A stretch of DNA of 64,000 bases, taken from Vicia villosa (Eukaryota > Streptophyta > Magnoliopsida > Fabales > Fabaceae). The translations under genes were made by a program, and so were the position numbers. The notes below the pieces were generated by a model. That model searched no databases, was not told where the DNA came from, and worked only from the letters and a program-made list of their open reading frames with translations. Shown piece after piece: positions 1-9,503 of this stretch (position 1 is its first letter; every line of letters begins with the position of its first letter). The stretch is taken from the NCBI RefSeq assembly GCF_029867415.1, contig NW_026705298.1:1-64000 (forward strand), read 5' to 3'.

Positions 1-873
1 AGTCATGGCTCGGAGTTGATCTCTGTCGGGAGCCATATCCAGATTGTACTTATACTGTTTGACGAAGGCCTCTCCGAGGTCTCGAAAAGTACGAATCTCT
101 GAACTGTCCAAGTTCATGTACCATTTGAGTGCAGCACCAGTCAGGCTGTCTTGAAAATAATGAATGAGCAATTGTTGATTATCAGTTTGAGTTGACATTC
201 TTCGAGCGTACATCACAAGATGACTTTGTGGGCATGAATTCCCTTTATACTTCTCAAATTCTGGTACTTTGAATTTGTGAGGAATCTTAACATTTGGAAC
301 CAGACAGAGGTCTGCAGCATTCTTTCCAAATAGATCTTGTCCTCGGAGAGTCTTGAGTTCCTTCTGCATTTGCAGAAACTGTTCCTGGAACTCGTCCAAT
401 CTTTCATACACGCCAGCATCCTCACTTGGAGCGTGATGATATACTTGTCCGCCCTGCGGGGGAAAAGTATGCATAATGGGCTGCGGAGAAGCCATGACAG
501 CAGATCTTGGAATCTCAGCATTCTGTTGTGCGAAACCCATTGCCGTTGCTCTTGGAACTTCAATTTCCAGAGGTTTGTAACCCTCCGGTGGACGCATATC
601 CATGGTGACTTTTGGAGCTTCAGAAGCTGGAGGTATGTACCCTTCTGGAGTAAAGTTATACGGCATGCCCCAAGGTCGATCAGGCGGCATGGTATACTGA
701 GGAATAGGAGTAGAAACAATCTCGGAAACCACAGTCCTTTGTGGTTCTTCTGGCGTTGGTCGATTCTGCGCAACTACCAGGGCTTCTACCATACTATTGA
801 GTCTTTCAACAGTACCTTTGAGAGTATTAATCTCTTCCCTGAGTTCTTCATTCTCTTGCTCAAAGTCTTCCAT
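1..873 (-). CDS. Gag N-terminal part of E0 (runs off the window)
   Basis: Gag forms the virus-like particle in which element RNA is packaged and reverse transcribed. The frame is open from the ATG at 873 to base 1 (291 codons). The start gives MEDFEQENEELR, a charged coiled-coil-like segment, then a Pro-rich stretch with PPEGYKPLEIEVP, then the capsid-like start containing KYKGNSCPQSHLVMYARRM. The ATG at 873 was chosen because E2 has its first in-frame ATG at the same place. The reading frame continues 14 codons upstream to a TGA, without another ATG. Unlike E2 and E3, none of the nonsense codons in this interval is present. The frame is not closed within the window, so a simple stop-to-stop ORF search misses it. 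Confidence 0.88.
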   Translation of the reverse strand, partial: MEDFEQENEELREEINTLKGTVERLNSMVEALVVAQNRPTPEEPQRTVVSEIVSTPIPQYTMPPDRPWGMPYNFTPEGYIPPASEAPKVTMDMRPPEGYKPLEIEVPRATAMGFAQQNAEIPRSAVMASPQPIMHTFPPQGGQVYHHAPSEDAGVYERLDEFQEQFLQMQKELKTLRGQDLFGKNAADLCLVPNVKIPHKFKVPEFEKYKGNSCPQSHLVMYARRMSTQTDNQQLLIHYFQDSLTGAALKWYMNLDSSEIRTFRDLGEAFVKQYKYNLDMAPDRDQLRAMT

Positions 874-1163
874 TCTTTTCTTGCGACTTGAACGAGTGTT
901 GTATGGATGAGACAGCTTGAAAGTCTTGGTTCACCTCCTTCTCCTCCTCTCTTTCTGGAGAAAGGAAAGTAACTCTTAGATCCGCGACAATTCTCGTGTC
1001 AGTGCGTACGACTAAAGCGATGTATGATATGCAATTAAGTTATTATTTTTCAAGGAAACACCATAATTACGTTATGAAACATCAAACTTTTATTAATTAA
1101 GCGAAAACGCCGTTTTTTACACACTTTGAAAATGGAAATACAGAGAAACTGAGAGAAAGGACT
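874..1163 (-). other. Spacer between ORF1 and gag in E0
   Basis: Non-coding stretch between the ORF1 stop and the gag start. It contains a pyrimidine-rich tract (about 928-955 on the plus strand) and an AT-rich part. The same 0.29-kb spacer is found in E2 and E3, so it belongs to the element. No separate gene is visible. Confidence 0.75.
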
Positions 1164-2600
1164 CTAAAACTTTGATGATGAGCCGACTTCACGTTCTAAC
1201 ATCTTCTTCTGTTTCTTGAGCTGAGCGTTCTCTGACGTGAGCTGATCGATGATCCAGGAAGCAGGAGGGATATGATGAGAAAGTGACGTTTGTGTCACTT
1301 GTCGATCGAGTACTTCAAGTAACCCATCCTTCCTTCTTAGGATGTTTTGAATCTCAACATTTTCCGTGTTGACAATTCGATACTTGTTCCTCCAAGCATT
1401 CCTTTCTTGGCATACCTTGTTTAATGCCGCTTGCAGTTTTTCAACATCGGTGGAGAAAAGGTAAATTGGTTCCCTTAGGGGAATAGGTTCTTGATGTTGA
1501 TATGGCATCCTGAGCTTGAATGCTCTGACGCGTACCCATTGAAGGTAAGGATCTAGGGAGATGCAAAGATGTTTTCCTAACAATCTTCTCCCTTTGCTGT
1601 GAACAAGACGCCAGGCTTGTACAATTTCTTTCTTCAGCATGTTGCCATGATCGTCGATGTTCTTGAAGAACAGACCTTCCAATTGGATGTTACTTGGAAT
1701 ATTTTTCATGGGATATTCGTATTGACGACGGGCTAAAGCTGGATTGTAACTAATTCCTCCCTTAGTTCCAATAAGGGGTATGTTGAGGAAACTTCCGCAA
1801 CTGAAGATGATCTTGGTTTCGTCGTTGTCAGGACTACACCAATCAATGTCTGTATGAGTGAGAGACATGATTTTCTGTGACCAGTAAAGGCCATCCCTCA
1901 TGTTCCAGAAAGTGCTAGACTTCGGCAGGTGTGAAACGAACCATTCGTATAACAACGGTACACAGCATGTGATTAATCCTCCTCGCTGCAGGTTTCTTGA
2001 ATGCACAGAGTGATAAGCATCCGCAAGCAAGGTTGGAACTGGATTTTCAATTAAGAAGATCTTAATTGCGTTGATGTCGACGAAATCGTTAATGTTAGGG
2101 AACAAAAACAATCCGTAGATAAGCAAAGCCAAGATTTCCTCAAAAGCGCTCATATCTTGGATGCTGACGAAGTACCGAGCTTGATCAAACAGGAATTTGG
2201 AGGGCAATCCTTGAATTCCTCCTCTACTCACCATATGAGTTCTGATGTCGACTACGTTCAAAGGAGTAGTTGCAGCAATGATAATGTCATCAGGATTCTT
2301 TTCCAAACCGGAGTACGGATCTTGCGCGTACACGGGTATTCCAATCAGACGAGAGTACTCCTCCAATGTAGGCATGAGCTGATAATCTGGAAAGGTGAAG
2401 CAGTGATACGTTGGATCATAAAACTGTACCAAGGTGGGAAGGATCCCATCCACCATGTTGGTATTGAGCAAAGGCAGAAGTTTTCCATACTTCTCCTTGA
2501 AAGCCTGGGGGTTGACCACCAGTTTTCCGAGCTTTCCCAGTTCCTCGACCTGGGGAATCTTGAAGGTGTATTTCCTAGCTCTCTTTCTTCCGTAATCCAT
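1164..2600 (-). CDS. Ogre ORF1 protein of E0 (478 aa)
   Basis: ORF1 upstream of gag is a hallmark of Ogre-type elements; its role is unknown. The protein starts MDYGRKRARKYTFKIP. Around residues 55-90 it has DPTYHCFTFPDYQLMPTLEE, which resembles the plant mobile domain / aminotransferase-like family also found in transposon-derived plant genes. The last ~100 residues are rich in charged and Leu residues (EKLQAALNKVCQERNAWRNK, then ENAQLKKQKKMLEREV), suggesting a coiled coil. An in-frame ATG 17 codons upstream (2651) also exists here. The 2600 start is preferred because the same 478-codon frame is kept in E2 and E3. The C-terminal coil could serve dimerisation, which is inference. Confidence 0.88.
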   Translation of the reverse strand: MDYGRKRARKYTFKIPQVEELGKLGKLVVNPQAFKEKYGKLLPLLNTNMVDGILPTLVQFYDPTYHCFTFPDYQLMPTLEEYSRLIGIPVYAQDPYSGLEKNPDDIIIAATTPLNVVDIRTHMVSRGGIQGLPSKFLFDQARYFVSIQDMSAFEEILALLIYGLFLFPNINDFVDINAIKIFLIENPVPTLLADAYHSVHSRNLQRGGLITCCVPLLYEWFVSHLPKSSTFWNMRDGLYWSQKIMSLTHTDIDWCSPDNDETKIIFSCGSFLNIPLIGTKGGISYNPALARRQYEYPMKNIPSNIQLEGLFFKNIDDHGNMLKKEIVQAWRLVHSKGRRLLGKHLCISLDPYLQWVRVRAFKLRMPYQHQEPIPLREPIYLFSTDVEKLQAALNKVCQERNAWRNKYRIVNTENVEIQNILRRKDGLLEVLDRQVTQTSLSHHIPPASWIIDQLTSENAQLKKQKKMLEREVGSSSKF

Positions 2601-3421
2601 AATATAGATCCTTAAGTCCTTTCTCCGTTTCTCTCTTTCTATGAAGTTCAAAACGTTCGTTATTTAGTTTCCTTGAAAAACGACTCGAAAAAGACTCTTT
2701 TTTGTTTTTGGTTGTTTATTAATGAATGATGCATGAATGCATGAATGCACACACAAGAGTTTTAAACAAACATGGCGTTGAAGGGTAGAGTGGTCATGAA
2801 GTCAAAACGCAATCCCCGCCCCAATGGTAAACTAAGGATAAGGATTTTTGTACCTGTAGAACGGGTTCTAGGGGTCTCAGAGTTTTTGCTCAACCTTAAA
2901 GATACGTTGATTGGTATCTATAAGAGAGTTTTCTCTGAGTGTAGTATCTGCGTGACAATTACTTCCGTAATCACCGCTCTACGTCCTAAAAAAAAGGCTT
3001 TAAGTGGGGTTAATGTGTTTCTAGGTCCTCCTGGTACAAATCAGTCTCGGAATGCAGTGGCGCAGTTAATCACAACCAGCCAGGCAAATCCCAAGAGTAG
3101 AATTGTGAACCAAGATTAGAGGGCCTTCACCGGGAAGACATCCTCCATCCTATCTTATGTTGCACTCAAATCCGGGTATAGGATTTCTCACCACAAGGGG
3201 GAATCAAGCCCTTTCCCGATACAGAATAAACAAAATAAACAAATATAAATGCAACAAACACATGAAATGACACAGAGGTTAGGCAGGACCTCTCTTGTTT
3301 GAGGGGGAATTTGGCATCCCTAATTCCTCATTGGGGCAGGACCAGCAACAGGTCAACCATTGGTTTGGATGAAAAACCAAGGTTTTTAACACTTATATCC
3401 CCAGCAGAGTCGCCATTTTTC
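2601..3421 (-). other. 5' leader of E0 between PBS and ORF1
   Basis: About 0.8 kb of untranslated leader, with the PBS at its LTR end. It includes a repeated ATGCATGAATG-type stretch near 2722-2755. One stem-loop of the TTCACCGGGAA family sits at about 3119-3148, with GAGG/CCTC arms. The plus-strand ORF at 2772-3119 is antisense to the element and is treated as chance. The same leader is present in E2 (39304-40117) and E3 (56720-57533). Confidence 0.75.
3399..3415 (-). other. Primer binding site of E0
   Basis: On the element strand this reads TGGCGACTCTGCTGGGG, 6 bases inside the LTR end. The same 17 bases lie at the same place in E2 (40095-40111) and E3 (57511-57527). Ogre elements are reported to use a tRNA-Arg primer; matching this PBS to a tRNA 3' end would confirm it. 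Confidence 0.85.
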
Positions 3422-3854
3422 TGTGGTGGTCGTTTTCTTTACCTCCCCGTTTCACTTGGGAGGACGGCACGCTAAACCCTTCACGCGAAATTTGGAAGGA
3501 GAATGCGCTCGTGGTGGGATGAATTTTATTTCAGTTCTTCCTACGATATCACACGAACTTTCTTATTGGTCCTACGAGTAGGAAAGGGGAAAAAAGATCT
3601 CAACTAAACCCTAGGAGTTTGCTAAGTGTGGGGATTTCACCTAGACTAGAAATTCTGGAGTCCGGGAGGTCGGTTATACATAGGGAAGTGTTTAAACACC
3701 CTACATATCTGTAGTACTCTACAGGAACCTTCTCTGTGTCATTGTGATTGTGTTTATTGCTAATGATTGGGAAAGTTTCTCCTTTGTGTTAGGAGAGAGA
3801 ATTGAATTGATTTGAAAAGACAGACAGACAGACAGACTGACTATTTTTTGGTAT

Positions 3855-3860
3855 TTTATT
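3855..3860 (-). terminator. Probable poly(A) signal AATAAA in LTR0
   Basis: AATAAA on the element strand, about 30 nt downstream of the conserved hairpin (3892-3927). The same pair occurs in LTR3 (21652-21657) and LTR2 (40551-40556). Position near the LTR 3' end fits the R/U5 border. Inference from sequence only. Confidence 0.5.
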
Positions 3861-3891
3861 AGCTCGCTGAGATTCCTTGTGAACCTCATGC

Positions 3892-3927
3892 CTACATATC
3901 CCTAGTGGAAGTCAGAGCTTAATGTAG
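3892..3927 (-). other. Conserved LTR hairpin, Ogre version
   Basis: Arms CTACAT (3892-3897) and ATGTAG (3922-3927), with an inner TCC/GGA pair. The same element is at 21689-21724 in LTR3 and in the two other LTRs of the tandem element. Related hairpins with different but complementary arms occur in families X (19561-19597) and Y (14679-14713). Confidence 0.7.
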
Positions 3928-3964
3928 TTCGGGGAACTAACTAGGGAAATTATATGTTTTTGGT

Positions 3965-5690
3965 GCCTTGCTTGAAGCTCAAGGTTGAAGCTTGGAATTA
4001 AATCTCTGTTTACAGTAAAGAGACATGAAATTATCTCTACAGAGAGGTATTTGTACTATTCTACCACAAACATTTAAAGGAATGACAGAATAACTGAATT
4101 CATTTCATTCAAGAGGGGGACCTTACTTGTGTATGTGCAAGTATACCAGTCAAATGCCTCTTCAATGAAAGAAAGTTGCTCATCCAAATTAGGGAAAGTT
4201 ACCACATGTCTGGGTTTTACTGCCAGCTCATGCCTTTCAAAATCCTAAATGGGAGACTTGATTAAAATTGAAATTGAAATGTAATGTTTGTTTGAATGTG
4301 GTAGAGTAGTAAAAATATCTCTCTATAGAGATAAGCTATGTCTATCTACTGTATAGAAGATCTGACTTTAGCTGGCTTGTATGAGGCCCAAGCTTGAGGC
4401 TTTTTGATTGATTTATTAATTATTGACTCTGGGAGATGACTCCACTGAGGATTAATTACAGGGTATTTTTGGTGTTCTGTACAAAGCCCAGAATTGAGGC
4501 TGACTCTACTTAGGGAGACTCTATTTATGTGCCTTGTATAAAGCCCAAGGTTGTGGCTAACTGTTGAGGATAATTGAATGAATGACTCTATTTTATGTGC
4601 CTTGTACAAAGCCCAAGGTTGTGGCTGACTCTAGCTAGGGAAAACATTATTTTCTGCCTTGTACAAAGCCCAAGGTTGTGGCAGACTCTTAAATAAACTG
4701 AGTATGGATGACTCTATAGGGAAAAGATCCTAGGTGTTAGGAATCTTTACACATGAAAGTATGGTTTATCTGCCTTGTACAAAGCCCAAGGTTGTGGCTA
4801 CTGAATGATGAAGAACTCACTGGGGAGACTCTATTATCTGCCTTGTACAATGCCCAAGGTTGAGGCTGACTCTTGACAGGGGAGTTTTATTGTTTGGGTG
4901 CCTTGTATGAAGCCCAAGGTTGAGGCTAACTATTTTTGTTGGTTTTGACTCTACTGAGGAGATTTTATTTATTAAAAGACTGTTTTTCTTTGGAAGCTAA
5001 CCCTTTCCAGGGATTTTGACTCAGCTGGTGAATTTGTCTGTTAAAAGACTGACTTTATCATGTTTTTTGGAGGCTGACCCTTTCCAGGGGTTTTGACTCT
5101 TTTTTGGGGAAATTATCTCCTAAGAGAAATGACATTATTTATTAATTGACTTTGGAGGCTAACCTTTTCCAGGGGTTTATATTAAAAATGAAAGAATGTG
5201 TGGAAGCTAACCCTTTCCAGGGAATTTATTGAAATGAAGGAATGTGTGGAAGCTAACCCTTACCAGGGATTTTATTGAAATGAATGGCAGAAAGATTATC
5301 TAATGGAGACTTCTTGTTTAAAGCCCAAGATGAAGGCTGACACATGCTGAGGATGATCAAACATGGATCCTAGACTCTGCTAAGGAAGATTGATGAAGAT
5401 AAGGGTGACAGAGACTGTCCATGTCTCTCATTCCAAAAGGTGTACTCAATGCAAAATTGAGACAAACTTAGCTTGTTTAAAGTCTGGTTTAAATTGGAAG
5501 AAACTCACCAGGGTAGGCTAAAAGGTGACTAAAGACTTGTTCCTATGTTTATAAGAAACCTGATGGGTCCTTGTATACAAGCTCAAGAGGAAGCTGGAAA
5601 TGCTTTTAAGAAGCCTGTGGGTCCTTGTACAAAGCCCAAGAGGAGGCTAATCGAGGGTCCTTGTTATAGCACAAGAGAAAGCTATGTAGT
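3965..5690 (-). repeat. Class I stem-loop array in LTR0 leader
   Basis: About 13 dispersed copies of a 19-base hairpin whose common form is CCTTG-tacaaagcc-CAAGG, each usually followed by GTTG(T/A)GGC. Arms vary together: CCTTG/CAAGG (4657-4675), TTCTG/CAGAA (4475-4493), GCTTG/CAAGC (4375-4393), TCTTG/CAAGA (5312-5330). The equivalent region exists in LTR3 (about 21750-23440) and LTR2 (about 40650-42330), and in part in LTR1. Confidence 0.8.
4992..5275 (-). repeat. Class II hairpin array in LTR0 leader
   Basis: Five copies of GGA(A/G)GCT(A/G)ACCCTTTCCAGGG-type repeats; each holds CCCT-ttcc-AGGG (for example 5001-5012). Copies are 30-80 bp apart. LTR2 and LTR3 have six or seven copies (22740-23050 in LTR3). 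Confidence 0.75.
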
Positions 5691-5722
5691 TTTGAACTTA
5701 TTTTGGCTCTAAGCAAATGGGT

Positions 5723-6220
5723 AAGAGGTTTCACCGGGAATAATTCCTCTTTGGGTGGATGTGTCCTATTATTTTTGGATTCTAAGGTTTTTGCCAAGAT
5801 GTTTCACCGGGAATAATTCATCTTGGGGGTTTGAACTACAGATCTCTAATTAGGAAAGAGCCTTCACCGGGAAGACATTCTCAATCCTAGGCCATATTCC
5901 TATAATATATATATATAGTTTAACTGTCCTAAGGTTTATACTCAAACGTAGTTCTAAACTAATATATATGCACAGTTTATATTTGACAGTAATTTAAATA
6001 AAGACTGTAAATTGAAAGCTTGTAAAGCCTAACCTGGATGGAGTGGAGGCCTTTGAAGAAGTATGTACAGAGCCTCAACAGTATTTTTGTTGTTTTGTTG
6101 ATAATAGTTGAATATTTATGATACACAGTTAATGGTTTTTGAAAACAGAAGAAGTGAAGATGGACAAAGGTCACATAGGTATCTGAAGAGTTTCACCGGG
6201 AATAATGCCCTTCAAATACC
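5723..6220 (-). repeat. Class III stem-loop group in LTR0 leader
   Basis: Four stem-loops share a core TTCACCGGGAA (plus strand). Two have an identical 17-base loop but different perfect stems: AAGAGG/CCTCTT (5723-5751) and CCAAGATG/CATCTTGG (5794-5826). The third has TAGGA..GAG/CTC..TCCTA (5851-5889). The fourth has an 11-bp stem, GGTATCTGAAG/CTTCAAATACC (6178-6220), whose single mismatch becomes a G-U pair on the element RNA strand. A fifth copy is in the leader near 3119-3148. Confidence 0.8.
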
Positions 6221-6785
6221 AGAAGAATGTTTTGAAAACAGAAAGAAGATTTTGAAAATACAGTTTTGAAAACAAGCTAAGAAGAGAAGGTTTTTGGGAC
6301 TTACACTCTATTAGAGGCCCAGTACTTTACAGTACTGGTGTAAAAGCAATTTGAAAATGATTTGGAATGATACAAGGTTTTGTTGTTTGAAAACCTTAAT
6401 TATCCGTTTAATTAGAGATTGAAAACAGTTTTGAATATTGACAAAAGTCAACTTAATCAAAGTAAAAATAAAGATTTTTACTTAATTAAGACCTAAACAA
6501 TTAGGGTTTTATCATAAACTTTATTTACAAAATGATTAGGTTAAAACAAAGTGAATATATGTATTTAAAGTATTTAAGAAAACACTTAAAACATACTATT
6601 TTAAACCTAATAAAAATATATGAAATAAATAATATTTTTTATGATTTTTTTATTATTCACAAAATAGGTATATTAAATGATAAGTGTGTGAAAAATGAAG
6701 TGAAAATAAATTAATTTGATAGGTTAAATAAATATGTGAAGTTTGTGAGAAAATGAAAGAAATTGTGTGTTAAAAAAGATAGTTT

Positions 6786-6862
6786 TGGCCCTTGGAGGGT
6801 TTGAACCCACGCCCTCTAGGTCACACACTCAAAACAAACACCACTGAGCCAACGCGCGTGTG
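6786..6862 (-). other. tRNA-like sequence 1 in LTR0
   Basis: Element strand has TGGCTCAGTGG (A-box-like, 6841-6851) followed by GGTTCAAACC (B-box-like, 6798-6807), at tRNA spacing. Acceptor pairing is poor, so it is tRNA-like, not a functional tRNA call. LTR2 and LTR3 have the homologous segment with a better B box. Confidence 0.6.
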
Positions 6863-6940
6863 GTGATAGTAACTTGCATTCATTTGGTTATGTTTCAAAA
6901 CAACTAGTAAATCATTGAAAAATAAAAGAATCAAAAAAGT

Positions 6941-7015
6941 CTGGGGCGAGGGGGATTCGAACCCCAGACTTGAGGCATGATGAGACTAAGGGCGTATGGG
7001 AGGCCACTAGGGCAA
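6941..7015 (-). other. tRNA-like sequence 2 in LTR0
   Basis: Element strand has GGGGTTCGAATCCCC (6950-6964), a perfect T-arm/B-box, preceded by TTGCCCTAGTGGCC (7002-7015), a weak A box. The whole is 75 nt. It is absent from the LTRs of the tandem element, so it was gained or lost within the family. Confidence 0.55.
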
Positions 7016-7966
7016 GTTTGTTCAGTCGTTTAAGGAACGCATACCATTCAAAATAAAATAAACTTTGGCCCCAGATTCAAATTTTGCGCGCCATGGCCAT
7101 CGTCATCTTCTTCCTCGAGCTCAAAGATTTTCAAAATCCTAACTCTCTGGTTTCTCAACTAAATGACATGATGTAAACATCAATCTTGTTCTAAATTTCC
7201 TCACGAATCCAGATATGTAACTAACATTTATTTATATGAACTATAGCTACCTAATTTCTCAGAAAACTCTAAGAACATATAAACCCTAAATTTGAAATTA
7301 AATGACAAACAAGATGAATAAATGCAAGATGATAGAGGGTTTTCAATCCTCTGATGATGCTAAACAAGATAGAATCGAGCTTTAACTCAGTGAGTGCTTA
7401 AATTAAAGAGGTGAAGTTCAGAAACTTACCTCTGAAAATGGAGGTCGTGAGGATGATTGAGAGCACCTGGGTTTGAATGAATGATCTCAATAGCTTCCTT
7501 GAGACTCAATGATGCTAACTGAATGCTTATTGGAGCTTGAATCCTCCTGAATTGCTCTATGGACCTCCCTCGATTTCAGCTTCAAGTGAACATGGAGGTT
7601 GTTGAATTTGGAGTTACAGATGAGCTGCAGCCATCTGGTTAGCTTCACTATGACCTGAGGAGTGTGCCTGGATGATTGGCTTGACTTGAAACCTCCTGAA
7701 TCACTCTATGGACCTCCAACTGCAAATGCTCCAAAGTGAGAGCAACAATGGTGTTCCTCTACTTACAGAAGTGATCCAGGTGCTTGGATCATCTCAAATG
7801 ACCTCCCTTGAGATGTTAGAATGCTCACTTTCCAAAGATAAGCTCTGGTTTGAAGAAATCGATTCTTCTTGCCAAAGAACTTTGAAAAACAATGAACATG
7901 AGAAGAGAAAGAGAAAGCAAGGAATATGGTTGCTTTGGTGTGTTTTTTGAATGAGAATGAGGCCTT

Positions 7967-7974
7967 TATTTATA
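7967..7974 (-). promoter_or_regulatory. TATA box of LTR0
   Basis: TATAAATA on the element strand, in the context GCCTATAAATAAAGG. The same box is at 25394-25401 (LTR3) and 44336-44343 (LTR2). Transcription would begin about 30 nt downstream, near 7935. It marks the U3/R border. Confidence 0.7.
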
Positions 7975-9503
7975 GGCAAATGTCTCAGTACTGATTGGGA
8001 GAGTGAGCTTGCTTAGTGAAGCAAGTTTGGTTTCTTAGCCATGAAGAAATTTCAAAGAATATCCAAGTGTGATCATTGCATTTTCGAGCCACCTCCCCTA
8101 TCCATTGATTCTATCTGATCTTAGGGGACAATTCAGATGCAAAGTGAGCTCTAATTGGTTGGTGAGAAGATTCCTTGGGTGATTCATCAATTTGCCATAA
8201 ATTCTCAAAAGTAATCATTACATAATCACATGTTCTTGTTTTAGGAATCTTCTTCAATTATCATGGCATGGTGAAAATGAATGCATGGTATTGTTTCAGA
8301 CATGTTATGGGTCGTGTAGCATCCATTAGTGAAGCAAAAATGCACAAAATTGCAAAGTTCCAATTTGCTCATGACCTATAATTTTACTTCATGAGGCCAA
8401 CTTTGGACAAGCATAACTCTTAGCTCAAATTGAATTTGGAGAAGGTTGAACACAATTTGGAAAGCCCTAAACATCTACTTTAAATCATTAGTTTATGTCT
8501 TCTTCAGAATCATTTGGGAAATTTGTGAAAAATGAGCCCAAAGTTGGATGAAAACTAGGTTAAAACACTTAGAAAATTTTCTAAGTGTTTATGACCTAAA
8601 ACTTCAAAATCTCCAAAACCCTTAAATGGTTGATCTTTTGAAAAAAGTTCCTTTGTAAGATGTTGTTTTATTTTGCAAGATCTACAACTTTCATGTTGGA
8701 AGTTTTTTGAGTTGTGTAGGTGAAATTTTGAGTTCTCACCATGCCCTCAAAAACCCTAATTCCCGACTTTTTGCTCCTTGATGAATTTCTTTGAATTTCT
8801 TTGGTCAAATGACTTTGACATCCATATATTGATGATATTGATCTTTGAAAGTCATTTTTTGACCAAAAACCTTAAAAGTCAATGATGATCCCACACAGTT
8901 GACTTTTCCTGACAAAGTGAATTTTTTGGGCTTTTGTGAAGAAACAAGATCTTCTCCTCAAATGAATGATGTAAATGGATTATATTGAGGTAGTAGAGAT
9001 TCTTGAATCATGTATTGAGTTTTGGATCCATGCCCTGATTAAAAGTCAACCATCCTGGTGAATTAGGTCAAAAACCCTAATTGTCGACCATATGAAAATA
9101 ATGACTGTAGACTTTGAATTGGGGTGTAATGTCCAGTGGATCTTGTCATATGAGTTATTTGTAGATGATTGATGTCTTTGAATGATCCCCTGGGGCTTTT
9201 TAGGGTTTCCCAAAGGTGATCCCTGATTTTAGTCCTTGATAGGCTCCAAACCCTAGTCTGTTGATCTGAGTAATCCTGTACTTAGATAACTGGGTGTCTT
9301 AATCAATCATAGGTGTAATAATGAGGATTTTGAGTCTTATGCTTGTATTAGAGACTAATCCTTCTATTGATTGATCCTTTGCCTGAATTTCTTGTCTTTG
9401 AACACCCTCGATTGAATGCCAGACTGTCCTAGGTACTTACTTTGACTTGATGAAAATCCTGAAGATATGTCATCTCAGGGGGGTCGAAAATTAGGGTATG
9501 ACA
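7975..9503 (-). promoter_or_regulatory. U3 of LTR0 with W-box-like and telo-box motifs
   Basis: Upstream of the TATA box are many TTGAC(C/T) motifs on either strand: near 8810-8830, 8860-8885, 8900-8910, 9040-9070. AAACCCTAA telo-box-like motifs occur near 8752 and 9073. W boxes bind WRKY factors in plants; their use here is inference. Confidence 0.45.

Larger units (their letters stand above)
1..9503 (-). mobile_element. E0: Ogre-type LTR retrotransposon, 5' part only
   Basis: In element orientation (right to left) this holds a complete 5' LTR (9503-3422), a PBS, a leader, ORF1 and the first 291 codons of gag, then leaves the window at base 1. The rest of gag, pol and the 3' LTR must lie to the left. 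Its LTR, ORF1 and gag match the tandem copies further right but differ by many substitutions and indels, so it is a separate insertion. No premature stop is seen in ORF1 or visible gag. The 5 bases after the LTR (9504-9508, CTAGG) would be one target duplication; its partner is outside the window. Confidence 0.93.
3422..9503 (-). repeat. LTR0: 5' LTR of E0 (6082 bp)
   Basis: Plus-strand ends are TGTGGTGGTCG and GGGTATGACA, so the element strand runs TGTCATACCC...CCACA. In element order it has a U3 of about 1.5 kb with many W-box-like TTGAC motifs, and a TATA box (7967-7974). Two tRNA-like segments follow (6941-7015, 6786-6862), then the stem-loop arrays (3965-6220), a conserved hairpin (3892-3927) and AATAAA (3855-3860). 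If those last signals are used, R is about 4 kb and U5 about 0.4 kb. It differs clearly from LTR2 and LTR3; for example, the second tRNA-like segment is absent from them. Confidence 0.93.

Noticed and set aside
213..773. 186-codon minus-strand ORF
   Set aside because: Out-of-frame shadow of the real gag frame, which is open through base 1.
337..891. 184-codon plus-strand ORF, repeated at 37041-37595 and 54457-55011
   Set aside because: Lies antisense to gag; its repetition only reflects three copies of gag.
2772..3119. 115-codon plus-strand ORF in the leader, shorter copies at 39493 and 56909
   Set aside because: Antisense to the element and shortened by stops in E2 and E3; no domain.
7708..7950. 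Plus-strand ORF in LTR0 with a longer copy at 25100-25378
   Set aside because: Runs antisense just inside the start region; disrupted by a stop in LTR2 and absent from LTR1. No domain.
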